In this document: positions 1-7,938 of the stretch, one piece after another
How positions within the stretch are numbered: the first letter of the stretch is position 1
Layout of the letters: each line of letters opens with the position of its first letter
IMG/VR virus record: IMGVR_UViG_3300019776_000811
Coordinates: 1 to 24,080 of that record
DNA length: 24,080 nt
Direction: 5' to 3' (one strand)
Source of the DNA: a virus
Notes under the pieces: generated by a model
What the model saw: only the letters and a program-made list of their open reading frames with translations
What the model was told of the DNA's origin: nothing
Database searches by the model: none
Position numbers and translations under genes: made by a program

Positions 1-2635
1 CGGTCGTCAATGAGCCAGGCAGGCTGGTCAGGCTCACCTGGCCGCTGCCGGCGCCGCCCAGCGTGCCGTTGGCGTTGATGGTGACTTGGGCGTTGCTGAT
101 CGCCGCCGACGTGTAGGCCACCGTCAGGCTGGCGGCCGTGGTGCTTTCGTTGCCGCTGGTGTCGCGGTGCTTGGCCAGGATGGTGTAGGTGCCGGTAGAC
201 GGCCGCGTCCAGGTCCACTTCGAGGCCGCGCCGTCGAACAGTGTGGTGGCGGTGGCCCAGGTGGCGCCGCTCTTGATGATGGTGCTGTCGTAGTCCACGT
301 CGGTGCCGGCCGTCCACGACACCTCGATGCCCGCTTCGGTCGACACGTAGCCCAGGCCCACCACGTCGGCGGGGGGGCTGCTCTTGCCCACCACCTTGTG
401 CAGCACCGGGGTGCACCAGGCGCCGCGCACCAACGAGTTGAAGGCCCGCGCCTTGACCATGTAGATCAGGCCGTCGCGCACGCTGCTGGCCAGCATCAGC
501 GCGCTTTGGCCGTTGGGGGCCTCCACGCTTTGCCACTGGTCCTCGGTCTGCCAGGCGAACCCGTAGCGCACCTCCACCCCGCCGCCGTCACTGACAAAGG
601 CATCGGTGATGGCGTTCCAGCTCACGCGAATGCGGCTGATGATGGTGCCGTCGGACTGCCTGAGCAGCTGCGTGGTGCCGCTGCTGCAGGTCAGCCCGGT
701 GATGGGGGGCACCCTCCAGGGGCTGGGGAGCAGGGTGTTGGGCGCCGGGTCGGTGTCGGCGAAGCTGGTGCCCAGTGTCCAGATGCTGGCGTCGGTCTCT
801 TTCAGGGCCAGCTGGATACCGCCGTCCAGCGTCCACGCCACGTCAAGCACTTCGAAGCTTTTGGCCGACCAGCCAAAGCGCGGCAGCGTGACGTAGATCG
901 TGTCGAACACTTCGACCGGGAAGGCCCGCATGTTGCACAGCAGGCTCACCCGCAGGCCTTGGCGGGCGTCGCGCATGGCCACGGCTGCCACCTGCTGCGC
1001 CTGGCCGGTGAAGGTGACGGTGTTCAGGGTCACGTCCAGCGGCAGCTCGGCGCCGTCTTCGGTGATGTAGGCGGCGGCCGACACCCGCGGGTAGTCGGCC
1101 ACGATGTAGTCGCGGGTCTCGTCGGCGAACTTGCCCGTGACCACGTTGAAAACGTCCGAGCGGTTGGCGCGGGCCTGCACTTGCACGGCCTGGCCGCCGG
1201 CCAGCCACGATTCGTCCAGCGTTTGAAGCGGCGTGACGTAGGCGCCGGCCTTGACGCGCAGCTGCCCGTCCACGAACACCCAGCGCCCGGCCATGGCGCG
1301 GGCCAGGTCGTCCAGCACGTCTTTGGCTCGCGTGCCCGACTTGACGGTCAGCCCCGCGGTGTACAGCGCGCGGTTGTAGGTGCGGCCGTTGACCAGGTAG
1401 GCCGCGGCCACGTCGCAGGCGTTGGCCGCGGTGATGACGCTGGCGTCGTTCACGGTGGCCGCCGTCTGGCGCCCCAGCAGGGGCGACGTGGCCACGTAGC
1501 GCATCATGAGCGCGGGGTTCTCGCTCCAGGTCGTGGTGCTGGTGCGCGGGTCGTAGAGCTTGGCGCCGCGCACCAGGGCGCTGACGTTGGGCAAGCCCGA
1601 GGGGAAAGCGTCGGGGTCGTAGTCCAGCTCGACCACCAGGTAAGCCAGGCCCGTCATCGTGTGGGCCGACGTCCAGACGCCTGGCAGCGCGGCGATCATC
1701 GCCGCGTCGGCCGTCTGGCCGGCGGCACCCAGGTACTTGCGCACCCGGGCCTTGCTGAATGAGGCGTTCCAGCGGTAGCTGACGTAGGCCGTATTGTCGG
1801 TGATCGGGGACGCGGTGACCGTCACCACCGCGCCCGAGACCGTCATGTTGGCCGACAAGTCGGTGTCGGACTGCTGCACCCCCGTGCCGGTCGAATAGAC
1901 CACGCGCACCGTGCCGGCGTCTGGCGTGCGCGGCAGGGTGACGGTGCCGTTGCCAGAGGCGTCCAGCGTGATCAGGGTCTGATCGTCGGTGTACTCTTCG
2001 GTGCGCGTCCAGGGGCTCTGCGCGGGCTGATAGGCAATGGTGACGGTGCCGGTGGCGCCCACCGTGCCGCCCGTGACGGTGACGGTCGAGCCGCTGACCG
2101 TGGCGCCCAGGCTGACGATCGTGGTGCCGTAAGCCACCGTGGCCACCACCGTGCCCGCCGCCGGCTCGCTGCTCAGCGTGAAGGACGACGTGGCCCCCGT
2201 CAGCGTGAACAGGTCGCGCCGCGTCACCGACAGCACGTTGCCGCTGCCGTCCAGCGTGACGCGCTCGTCGTCGAAGTAGACGGCCTCGATGGCGTCGATC
2301 TCGTGCGCGGCCAGGATGACCGCCAGCACCAGGTGCTCGCGGTTGCTGCCGTAGCTGCCGATGTAGGCCAGCGGCCCCGAGACGCGTTGACGGCCCAGCA
2401 CCACCTGGCGCGGCTCGGTGGCGCCGCGCGTCATGACGTAGCGGTCGCGCAGGCTCGCGTTGTAGGTGTCGCGGGCCGCGTTTTGCTGGCGGCGCTGGCT
2501 TTCTCGCAGCGAGTAGACGGCGGCCGTGGCCACGATGGCCTGCGAGGCCAGGTAGATCTCGCCCGCGGTCAGCGTCATCTCGGTGCCGATGGCGGCGCCG
2601 ACGTACTCGATCGCTAGGGCTACTGCTTCGGCCAC
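1..2635 (-). CDS. Phage tail tip / host specificity protein, lambda J-like (partial, 3' end outside window)
   Basis: An uninterrupted reading frame of 878 codons runs off the left edge, so the C-terminus is missing. It starts at a GTG that overlaps the upstream gene by 16 bases and has a GGAGGG Shine-Dalgarno about 7 bases before it. The N-terminal part contains Ala/Gly/Thr-rich beta repeats. The middle (around residues 380-620) has the layout of the phage-tail_3/tip attachment protein J family: a segment beginning AKDVLDDLARAMAGRWVF, then the ITEDGAELPLDVTL and RFGWSAKSFEVLDVAW regions. The C-terminal part visible here looks like fibronectin-III modules (SWNAITDAFVS, SWTAGTDVDYDS). In this family the protein forms the central tail tip that contacts the host receptor. 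It is the last tail gene seen in the leftward late operon. The family call is firm; the receptor is unknown. Confidence 0.85.
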   Translation of the reverse strand, partial: MAEAVALAIEYVGAAIGTEMTLTAGEIYLASQAIVATAAVYSLRESQRRQQNAARDTYNASLRDRYVMTRGATEPRQVVLGRQRVSGPLAYIGSYGSNREHLVLAVILAAHEIDAIEAVYFDDERVTLDGSGNVLSVTRRDLFTLTGATSSFTLSSEPAAGTVVATVAYGTTIVSLGATVSGSTVTVTGGTVGATGTVTIAYQPAQSPWTRTEEYTDDQTLITLDASGNGTVTLPRTPDAGTVRVVYSTGTGVQQSDTDLSANMTVSGAVVTVTASPITDNTAYVSYRWNASFSKARVRKYLGAAGQTADAAMIAALPGVWTSAHTMTGLAYLVVELDYDPDAFPSGLPNVSALVRGAKLYDPRTSTTTWSENPALMMRYVATSPLLGRQTAATVNDASVITAANACDVAAAYLVNGRTYNRALYTAGLTVKSGTRAKDVLDDLARAMAGRWVFVDGQLRVKAGAYVTPLQTLDESWLAGGQAVQVQARANRSDVFNVVTGKFADETRDYIVADYPRVSAAAYITEDGAELPLDVTLNTVTFTGQAQQVAAVAMRDARQGLRVSLLCNMRAFPVEVFDTIYVTLPRFGWSAKSFEVLDVAWTLDGGIQLALKETDASIWTLGTSFADTDPAPNTLLPSPWRVPPITGLTCSSGTTQLLRQSDGTIISRIRVSWNAITDAFVSDGGGVEVRYGFAWQTEDQWQSVEAPNGQSALMLASSVRDGLIYMVKARAFNSLVRGAWCTPVLHKVVGKSSPPADVVGLGYVSTEAGIEVSWTAGTDVDYDSTIIKSGATWATATTLFDGAASKWTWTRPSTGTYTILAKHRDTSGNESTTAASLTVAYTSAAISNAQVTINANGTLGGAGSGQVSLTSLPGSLTT

Positions 2636-3060
2636 TTGCCGACCCTCCAGGTTGACCGGCTGGCTTCCAGCGGCAGCGCCGCCAGTCCTTGCTCGGCAGG
2701 CGCCAGCCACAACGGGCCGGCACACACGGCCAGCAGCTCGCGGCCCTCGTGCTCGACCAGTCCGATGTCTCCCACCTGCGCGCACAGCGCCGGCACGGGC
2801 TGGCCGCCTCGGCCGGCCACCGCGGCCAGCCCGCCCAGGCTCTTGAGCAGGGCCAGGGCCTGGCGCGCGTCGGTGTAGGTGCCGCGCAGGTCGGCGGCCG
2901 GGTCGGCGCCGGTCTGGGCCAGCACGGCGTCAGCGGCGAACAGGCAGCAGTCGTGCGTGCCCCAGGCGAATGGCGTGGCCATGCGCGAGGCGATCAAGGC
3001 GTCCAGCCGATCGCGCCAGGCGCAGGCCGGCAGGTCGGCCGCGGCGTCGTGCGACATCAT
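2620..3060 (-). CDS. DUF6950-like phage tail protein (possible K-like NlpC/P60-type protein)
   Basis: This 146-residue protein lies directly upstream of the J-like gene. Residues about 31-45 read FAWGTHDCCLFAADA, the hallmark of the DUF6950 phage family. The motif resembles the nucleophile Cys box (DC-x-x-F) of NlpC/P60 peptidases. In lambda the gene before J-I encodes K, a peptidase-like tail tip assembly protein, so position and motif agree. No clear catalytic His motif could be assigned, so enzymatic activity is not claimed. Two ATGs in a row (3060 and 3057) are possible starts, preceded by a GAGGG-type ribosome site that includes the stop region of the upstream gene 10 bases away. The 3' end overlaps the J-like gene by 16 bases. 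Confidence 0.75.
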   Translation of the reverse strand: MMSHDAAADLPACAWRDRLDALIASRMATPFAWGTHDCCLFAADAVLAQTGADPAADLRGTYTDARQALALLKSLGGLAAVAGRGGQPVPALCAQVGDIGLVEHEGRELLAVCAGPLWLAPAEQGLAALPLEASRSTWRVGKWPKQ

Positions 3061-3070
3061 CGCGCCGCCC

Positions 3071-3637
3071 TCACCTGCGGCCCCAGCTGGCCGCCGGCCA
3101 GATGACGCGCATGTCCTGCTGGTCGGCCATGTACTGCAGGCCCGGGTCGTTGGCCGCCAGGCGGCGCTGCTCGGCGTCGCTGTACAGGCTGGTCGTGGGG
3201 CGGATCAGGTCGATGCCCGCGTGCTCGGCCGTGACCTTGATGGTGCCGGTGACCTGGCCGTCTTCGAGCGACATCACGTCCAGCAGCCCGGACCACCGCA
3301 GGTACGTGGCCAGCCCGGCGTAGGTGTCGGGGTCGAAGATGACCAGCTTGACCCGGGCGGCCTTGCCCTGCACCGGCTCGGACAGCGCCAACGACACGGC
3401 GCTGCTGGGCACGCCAGACAGCTCGAACCGCAGCGGCTTGACCTCGGCCGGCGAGTCCTGAATGGCTTCGATCTTGCCCAGGCCGGCCGTGCCGAGGTAG
3501 GTGTTGCCGCCCACCACGAGCGTCAGGCTCGAGGTGTTGAGGTACAGCGGCGTGCTCAGGTCCAGCTCCAGCAGCACGGCAATGGGCAGGGGTGAGCGCT
3601 GCAAGGCCGCAAGCGCTGCAGTGGACAGGGTGCGCAT
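3071..3637 (-). CDS. Minor tail / baseplate hub protein, function unassigned
   Basis: This is a 188-residue protein starting at an ATG only 2 bases after the upstream stop, which suggests coupled translation. The reading frame is open further upstream, but that extension is Arg/His-rich antisense-like sequence inside the previous gene and is rejected. The protein begins RTLSTAALAALQR and has a beta-rich core with a segment PLRFELSGVPSSAVSLAL followed by VKLVIFDPDTYAGL and a LLDVMSLEDGQVTGTIKVTAE strand set. It ends with an Arg-rich tail. Similar proteins sit between the tape measure and the J/K genes of Burkholderia-type siphophages and are annotated as minor tail proteins (DUF2163-like at best). 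Position supports a role at the tail tip, near lambda M/L. No catalytic motif is visible. Confidence 0.7.
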   Translation of the reverse strand: MRTLSTAALAALQRSPLPIAVLLELDLSTPLYLNTSSLTLVVGGNTYLGTAGLGKIEAIQDSPAEVKPLRFELSGVPSSAVSLALSEPVQGKAARVKLVIFDPDTYAGLATYLRWSGLLDVMSLEDGQVTGTIKVTAEHAGIDLIRPTTSLYSDAEQRRLAANDPGLQYMADQQDMRVIWPAASWGRR

Positions 3638-3639
3638 CG

Positions 3640-4239
3640 TCAGAAGACCTCGATGAGGTCCAGGCTCGGGCCTTCGGCGAACCCGGGGCTCCAGACCGTA
3701 GGCACACCGTCGGCGGACTTGAGCATGAAGGTCGCCGTGGGGGCCGACCAGGTCACCGCCGTGCCGGCCGACTTGGCCACCCGCAGGCGCGGCTGGATCT
3801 CGACGCTGCTCATGAGCCCGGTGCCGTCGGCCGTGACGTTGGCCATGACGCGGCACAGCTGCCCGCCAATGCCCAGCATGTCGCCGGCCTTCAGCGTGGC
3901 GCCCGCGGTGGTGGTGATGGCCACCGTGTTGGCCAGCTGCGACGCCGCGGCTTGCAGCACGGGCGTGCCCCGCAGCGTGCCCTGCGGCGCGCTCAGCTTG
4001 AGGTGCGGCATGGCGATCAGGTGCGCCATGCCCTTGAGGCGGTCGAAGAAGGCCTCGCGAGCAGCGATCTCCACCGGGTCGGTGGTCAGCGTCACGTCGA
4101 CCTTGGCCTGCCAGCGCTCGCCCAGCAGGTCCACGACTTGGGTGTTGGGCGTGTAGGGGCCCACAAAGGTGCGCAGGTTGGGCAAGATCCGCAGCTCAAA
4201 GCGCTGCACGCCCCACGCGGGCCAGGCATAGGTGGTCAC
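3640..4239 (-). CDS. Minor tail protein (distal-tail-like), function unassigned
   Basis: This 199-residue protein starts at a GTG whose last two bases form the start of the tape-measure stop (GTGA, 4-base overlap). The longer frame upstream of this GTG is low-quality Arg-rich sequence inside the tape measure gene and was rejected. The N-terminal half has a distal-tail-like beta layout (TYAWPAWGVQRFELR, then VVDLLGERWQAKVDVTL). Near residue 110 comes a segment KAGDMLGIGGQLCRVM that recurs in phage tail proteins placed just after the tape measure. By position it may be a lambda M-like or Dit-like protein that links tube and tip. No enzyme motif is seen. Family membership was not verified by a search. 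Confidence 0.7.
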   Translation of the reverse strand: MTTYAWPAWGVQRFELRILPNLRTFVGPYTPNTQVVDLLGERWQAKVDVTLTTDPVEIAAREAFFDRLKGMAHLIAMPHLKLSAPQGTLRGTPVLQAAASQLANTVAITTTAGATLKAGDMLGIGGQLCRVMANVTADGTGLMSSVEIQPRLRVAKSAGTAVTWSAPTATFMLKSADGVPTVWSPGFAEGPSLDLIEVF

Positions 4240-6461
4240 GTCAGCACCCCTTCGCGCATCTGGCGCCGAATCTGCGCCTGCATTTCGGCGTTGTTGCGGG
4301 CCAGCGCGGCCGACACTTCGGCGCGGCTGACGCCCTGGCCGACGTTGAGCGTCTGGCCGCTGAAGTCGAAGGCCACGCCGCGGCCCGAGCCGGCCGCGCC
4401 AGCTTCGGCCTTGGTGAGCACGCGCTCGCCCTCGTGCAGCACGGCGGGGAAGTTGTCGTAGGGCACGTAGGGCAGGCCGTTGGCGTAGCCGCTCACACCC
4501 TTCAGCCACGACACGCCCATGGCCAGCAGGCTGGTGCCGCCGGCGCCCTTGCCGCCCGGCAGGAAGTCGGCAATCGACATGCGGATCTGCGCGCGGATGT
4601 ACTCTTCGGCCATGTAGGTGAACAGGTCCGAGAAGCTCAGCTTGCCGGTCTTCACGAACGTGACCAGGGCGTCTTCCAGCCGCTGCAGCGCGCCGCCGAC
4701 CAAGTCTTCGGTGGACTTGGCCGCATTGGCCGCGCCCTCGGCGTAGGCTTCAAAGGCGCGCCGGGCGCCTTCGGCCGACGAGCCCGCCAGTTCGCGCTCG
4801 CGCGCCTCCAGGTCGTCCAGCGCGGCGTTGAGCTTGGCGCGCATGGTCTCGAACTGCTTGATGACTTCGGGCAGGGTGTCTTGTGTGGCGTCGCCCAGGG
4901 CCTTGATGGCCAGCGCGTCCAACTTGCGCAGCTCGGTCACGCGGCGCTGTTGCGTGGCGTTGAGGGCCAGCATCTTGGTCTGATCGCTCAGCGTCTGCAC
5001 CAAGGCCATGCCCTGCGTCTGCGAGTCGCCCTGCCTGGCTCGCTCGGCCTCGATGCGCGCGGTCTGTTCTGCAAAGTCCTTCAGCTGCCGCTCTTTGGTC
5101 TCGACCATCTCCAGCTTCGAGATCCACACCTCCGCGCCCGCCGCCACGCCTTTCTGGGCCGCCTCCAGGCGCAACATCTCGAAGCGGTTCTTGGTTTGCT
5201 GCTCGTACTGCCGCTGCAGCGACTCGATGAACTTGTCGCCCTCGCGGCCCATGCCCGACTCTGACTCCGGCGGCCTGAAGTTCGGCGCCTTCAGCTTGTT
5301 GGCCAGGTCGGGGTTGACAAAGCCCCGCCCACCACCCGCGCCGCCGTTCTGGGCGTCGAACCGGGCCTGCAGGCCGCGCGTGAATGCGGTGCCGTCGTAA
5401 TTCCACAGGTCGACGTAGCGCTTGTTGGCCGCCTCCACGGTGGCGTTGCGCTCCTGCAGCGCCTGCGCCAGAGCCTTGCGCGGGCCGTCAAAGGCCAGGC
5501 CAGCCGGGCCGCCGTTGCTGAGGAACGTGCCCAGCACTTTCAGGTCGGCAAACACCGCCTCGAAGCTGCCGCCGAGTGCGCGCACCGTCTTGATCAAGCC
5601 CGTGACGGCTTCGACCGCATAGCCCATGGCCAGGGCCACGCCCTGCGCCCACGTGCGCAAGGCGTTGTTGGCGGACAGGTCGTCCACCGCGCCCTTCAGG
5701 CCGCCGGTGGATTTCGCCGAAGACAGCATCTGCTCGGCGAACGCACTCATCACCGGCAGCAGCTCGAACGCAATGCGCTTGTAGATGCCGCCCTGCGCGG
5801 CCTGCAGGCGCACCAGGGTCTTCTCGTAGGCGTCGGCCTGTTGCGCCTGCTCGGTGGTGACCTTGGCCTGCAGCTCGCCCGCCTCGGCCAGGTCTTTCAT
5901 CACCGGCAACAGGTTGGCGCCGCCCTTGCCCAACAGCGCCTGCAGCGCGGCCACCTTGTCGGCGCCATCGGCATAGCTGGCCTGGGCGCGGGCGATCTTC
6001 TCGAAGACTTCCGCGGGGCTGGCGTTCTTCAAGTCGGCGGTGCTGATACCCAGCGACGCAAAAGCCGCGGCGGTGTTCTTGCCGCCGGCCTGCGCGTCGA
6101 CCATGGCCTTGCTGAGCTTTTGCAGACCGCCGGCCAGCGACTCGGCGTCGGTGCCGCTGAGCTTGGCAATGCTGGCCAGGCCGGACAGGCTCTCGACCGT
6201 GGAGCCCGTGCGCTCGGACAGCTGCTGCAGGCCGGCGGCCGACTTGATGACGCCCTCGATCTGCGAGCGCGCCTTGTCCAGCGTCAGGCCCACCAGCACG
6301 CCCGCGCCCAAGCTCTTCAGCGAAGTCCCCACCACATCGAACGCGCGCTGCATCTGCGCGGCGTTGCGCTCGGCGATCTGGGCCACCTTGCCCATGTCGC
6401 TCTGAAACCGCGCGACGTTGGCCGCGACCTCGACAACCAGCGAACCCAGTGCACCAGCCAT
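4236..6461 (-). CDS. Tail tape measure protein
   Basis: This is a 741-residue protein, the longest of the tail genes before the J-like protein and directly downstream of the tail chaperone pair, as in lambda (G/GT then H). The first 200 residues have the phage tape-measure pattern of repeated Ala-rich amphipathic helices (VARFQSDMGKVAQIAERNAAQ; ERTGSTVESLSGLASIAKLSG). The middle has long charged helices. Near residues 600-640 is the lambda-tape-measure C-terminal signature (LVTFVKTGKLSFSDLFTYM followed by IRAQIRMSIADF). In this class the length fixes tail length at roughly 0.15 nm per residue, so a tail near 110 nm is expected. It starts 1 base after the end of the GT frame. Identification is confident. 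Confidence 0.95.
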   Translation of the reverse strand: MAGALGSLVVEVAANVARFQSDMGKVAQIAERNAAQMQRAFDVVGTSLKSLGAGVLVGLTLDKARSQIEGVIKSAAGLQQLSERTGSTVESLSGLASIAKLSGTDAESLAGGLQKLSKAMVDAQAGGKNTAAAFASLGISTADLKNASPAEVFEKIARAQASYADGADKVAALQALLGKGGANLLPVMKDLAEAGELQAKVTTEQAQQADAYEKTLVRLQAAQGGIYKRIAFELLPVMSAFAEQMLSSAKSTGGLKGAVDDLSANNALRTWAQGVALAMGYAVEAVTGLIKTVRALGGSFEAVFADLKVLGTFLSNGGPAGLAFDGPRKALAQALQERNATVEAANKRYVDLWNYDGTAFTRGLQARFDAQNGGAGGGRGFVNPDLANKLKAPNFRPPESESGMGREGDKFIESLQRQYEQQTKNRFEMLRLEAAQKGVAAGAEVWISKLEMVETKERQLKDFAEQTARIEAERARQGDSQTQGMALVQTLSDQTKMLALNATQQRRVTELRKLDALAIKALGDATQDTLPEVIKQFETMRAKLNAALDDLEARERELAGSSAEGARRAFEAYAEGAANAAKSTEDLVGGALQRLEDALVTFVKTGKLSFSDLFTYMAEEYIRAQIRMSIADFLPGGKGAGGTSLLAMGVSWLKGVSGYANGLPYVPYDNFPAVLHEGERVLTKAEAGAAGSGRGVAFDFSGQTLNVGQGVSRAEVSAALARNNAEMQAQIRRQMREGVLT

Positions 6462-6462
6462 C

Positions 6463-6822
6463 TCAATTCACCTCGGGCTTCTTGGCGGCCACGACCTTGT
6501 CGCCGAACAACGTGCGGGCCAGCAGCTGGCCGTGGGCGGCGGCGTCGGGCAGGTGAATGGGCCCTTGCTGCCGCTTGGCGAAGGGCATGAAGTCCAACGG
6601 GCGCGCGGCCTGCTTGGGCGGGCTCATGCTGTGGTTGGCCACGGTGCTGGCCAGGATGCCGGCTCGCAGGTCGGCACGCACTTCGCCGATCGGCTCGATG
6701 CGGTCGTAGGCCATGTACTCGGCCAGGTCACTGCTGCTCATCTGCGACAACATGGTGCGCACGGGCATGCCCAGGGCCAGGCTCAGGCGGAGGTAGAAGA
6801 GCCGCTCGGGGCGGCCGCGGAG
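6463..6822 (-). CDS. Tail assembly chaperone, T part of a G-T frameshift fusion (DUF4035-like)
   Basis: This frame encodes the downstream half of a lambda GT-type chaperone. It has an in-frame ATG at 6768, but the conserved sequence starts earlier: reading in from the slippery site gives LRGRPERLFYLRLSLALGMP and then MSSSDLAEYMAYDRIEPIGE, the DUF4035 pattern. A start at 6768 would cut the conserved LRLSLALG helix, and no good Shine-Dalgarno precedes it. The product is therefore probably made as a fusion with the upstream frame (whole fusion 6463..7178, about 238 residues). The segment DLRAGILASTVANHS is typical of the family. In lambda, GT recruits tail tube subunits to the tape measure and is absent from the mature virion. 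The stop lies 1 base before the tape measure ATG. Confidence 0.85.
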   Translation of the reverse strand, partial: LRGRPERLFYLRLSLALGMPVRTMLSQMSSSDLAEYMAYDRIEPIGEVRADLRAGILASTVANHSMSPPKQAARPLDFMPFAKRQQGPIHLPDAAAHGQLLARTLFGDKVVAAKKPEVN

Positions 6823-7178
6823 TTTTTTTCCGCGTCCTCCGGGCTGCCCATGCCGTTGAGGCGCTGCGCCACTTCAAACACCAGGTTCAGCGCGGCGGCC
6901 GACTTGTTGGCCAGTTCGCCGAGGTCTGCGTCGCTGAAGATGCGGTCGCCGGTCGTCCCGTCGACCATGCACGCGGCGCACAGCTTGGCGCGCATGTTGG
7001 TCAGGTCCGGTTCGCGCTTGCCGTCGGCGCCGATCTTGAGCAGCGAGGCCTCGAAAGCGTCGCGCTCCAGGCCGGTGAGTTCTCGCACGGCGACCGTGCC
7101 GCCCCACTGCGGCACATGCACGACCTCGGTCTTGATGTCCAGCGTGGCAACGATCTGGTCTTTGGTGAGTGTGGTCAT
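6783..7178 (-). CDS. Tail assembly chaperone, G-like (zero-frame product)
   Basis: This is a 131-residue protein between the tail tube and tape measure genes. Its start MTTLTKDQIVATLDI, the segment VAVRELTGLERDAFEASLL and the mixed helical body ending near LNLVFEVAQRLNGMGSPEDA fit phage tail assembly chaperones (lambda G-like or TAC families). The last 12 residues follow the slippery site and are a low-complexity Ser/Ala tail, as expected where most ribosomes simply run on to a stop after the frameshift point. The fusion product would share residues 1-119. In lambda the G:GT ratio is critical, so this short form should be the abundant one. It starts 6 bases after the tail tube stop. Confidence 0.88.
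   Translation of the reverse strand: MTTLTKDQIVATLDIKTEVVHVPQWGGTVAVRELTGLERDAFEASLLKIGADGKREPDLTNMRAKLCAACMVDGTTGDRIFSDADLGELANKSAAALNLVFEVAQRLNGMGSPEDAEKNSAAAPSGSSTSA
6801..6840 (-). promoter_or_regulatory. Programmed -1 ribosomal frameshift site
   Basis: On the minus strand the heptamer A AAA AAC (6828 down to 6822) lies in the right register of the G frame (GAA AAA AAC). A GGAGG at 6840-6836 gives an internal Shine-Dalgarno-like element 7 bases before it. A 5-bp hairpin GCCGC/GCGGC with a CCCGA loop (6815-6801) starts 6 bases after it. The same three parts, in the same order, drive -1 frameshifting in E. coli dnaX. A single -1 slip here joins the G and T frames exactly. Confidence 0.85.
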
Positions 7179-7184
7179 GGTCGA

Positions 7185-7835
7185 TCAGCTCAGCGTGATG
7201 GCGCCAGAGATGCGGATGTCCACGCTGCCCTTGACGATCTGATCCACGCCGCCCGTCTGGGCGAACTTCTTCACGTAGCCCGTCCAGGTGTACGTGAGGT
7301 TGGCCACCGCGCCCGGCAGCACCAGGCGGAAGTTGCTGATCGCACCCGACTGCTGCTTGGCGCGCAGCGCGGCCTGCCCGGCGTCGTTGAGGTCCGTGTC
7401 GAGCTCGATGCTGAACGCACCCGGGTCAACCAGGCCCAGCGCGAATTCCTTGGCCGTGCTGGTCAGGTTGGTCTTGTCCAGCTCCGAGGCGCTGCCGTCG
7501 AAGCCGCTGTAGCTCTTGACGTTGTTGACCGCCGTGAAGGTGGTGGGCGTGGCCGTGCCAGAGCCCGCGGTGATGGTCAGGCCGGTGGTGTCCACGGCGA
7601 TGGCGAAGGTGTTGGTGGTCTTGTAGAGCACCGTGAAAGACTGGCCGTTGAGCGTGGCGGCGTTCGCGCCGGTCAACGCGGCCAGGGTCACCACGTCGCC
7701 GTTGTTGAAGCCGTGGGCGGACGACGTCAGGATGGTGGGGTTGCCCACGCTGACGGCCGTGATGGTCTTGGCGCTGCCCGAACCGGTGCCGATGCTGAGT
7801 ACGGCGCCTTGGGCGGAAATGGCTGAAGAGGGCAT
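7185..7835 (-). CDS. Major tail tube protein
   Basis: This is a 216-residue protein directly upstream of the tail chaperones and downstream of the head-tail joining genes, the standard tail tube slot. The core has the tube pattern: an N-terminal SAISAQGAVLSIGTG, then later YSGFDGSASELDKTNLTSTAKE, SIELDTDLNDAGQAALR, and a C-terminal TWTGYVKKF and SVDIRISG strand set. An inserted domain (about residues 24-85; HGFNNGDVVTL, TLNGQSFTVLYKTTNTFAI) resembles the FCCH/Ig-like insertion often found in phage structural proteins and may be displayed on the tail surface. A TAGGAGC Shine-Dalgarno sits 7 bases before the ATG. A strong hairpin lies just upstream (7888-7912), so expression may be set separately. 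Confidence 0.88.
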   Translation of the reverse strand: MPSSAISAQGAVLSIGTGSGSAKTITAVSVGNPTILTSSAHGFNNGDVVTLAALTGANAATLNGQSFTVLYKTTNTFAIAVDTTGLTITAGSGTATPTTFTAVNNVKSYSGFDGSASELDKTNLTSTAKEFALGLVDPGAFSIELDTDLNDAGQAALRAKQQSGAISNFRLVLPGAVANLTYTWTGYVKKFAQTGGVDQIVKGSVDIRISGAITLS

Positions 7836-7887
7836 TGGATGCTCCTAGAAGGTGCCGCAGCACGCGGCGGGGGTGGATGAAAGCGAA

Positions 7888-7912
7888 CAAGCCGCCCTGG
7901 TTGGGCGGCTTG
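7888..7912 (-). terminator. Rho-independent terminator or strong mRNA hairpin upstream of the tail tube gene
   Basis: There is a perfect 10-bp stem, CAAGCCGCCC (7888-7897) with GGGCGGCTTG (7903-7912), and a 5-base loop. On the minus strand the stem is followed by TTGTTCGCTTT, a broken T-rich stretch. It lies in the 103-base gap between the gp10-like gene and the tail tube gene, inside the late operon. Confidence 0.7.
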
Positions 7913-7938
7913 CTTGGGGGGAACGGGTGAGGGCGGCG

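Noticed and set aside
86-1762. Long plus-strand frame of 558 codons opposite the J-like gene
   Set aside because: Gly/Ala/Arg/His-rich sequence without motifs, fully antisense to a clear tail tip gene; expected in very GC-rich DNA.
843-2723. 626-codon minus-strand frame
   Set aside because: Out-of-frame shadow of the J-like gene, Arg-rich and without family features; the J-like frame on the same strand carries all recognisable motifs.
3638-3856. N-terminal extension of the minor tail gene at 3071-3637
   Set aside because: Arg/His-rich sequence in a different frame of the previous gene; the ATG at 3637 lies 2 bases after the previous stop.
6463-6768. Independent gene starting at the ATG at 6768
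   Set aside because: It cuts the conserved start of the T-type domain and lacks a good ribosome site; reading from the slippery site restores the family sequence.
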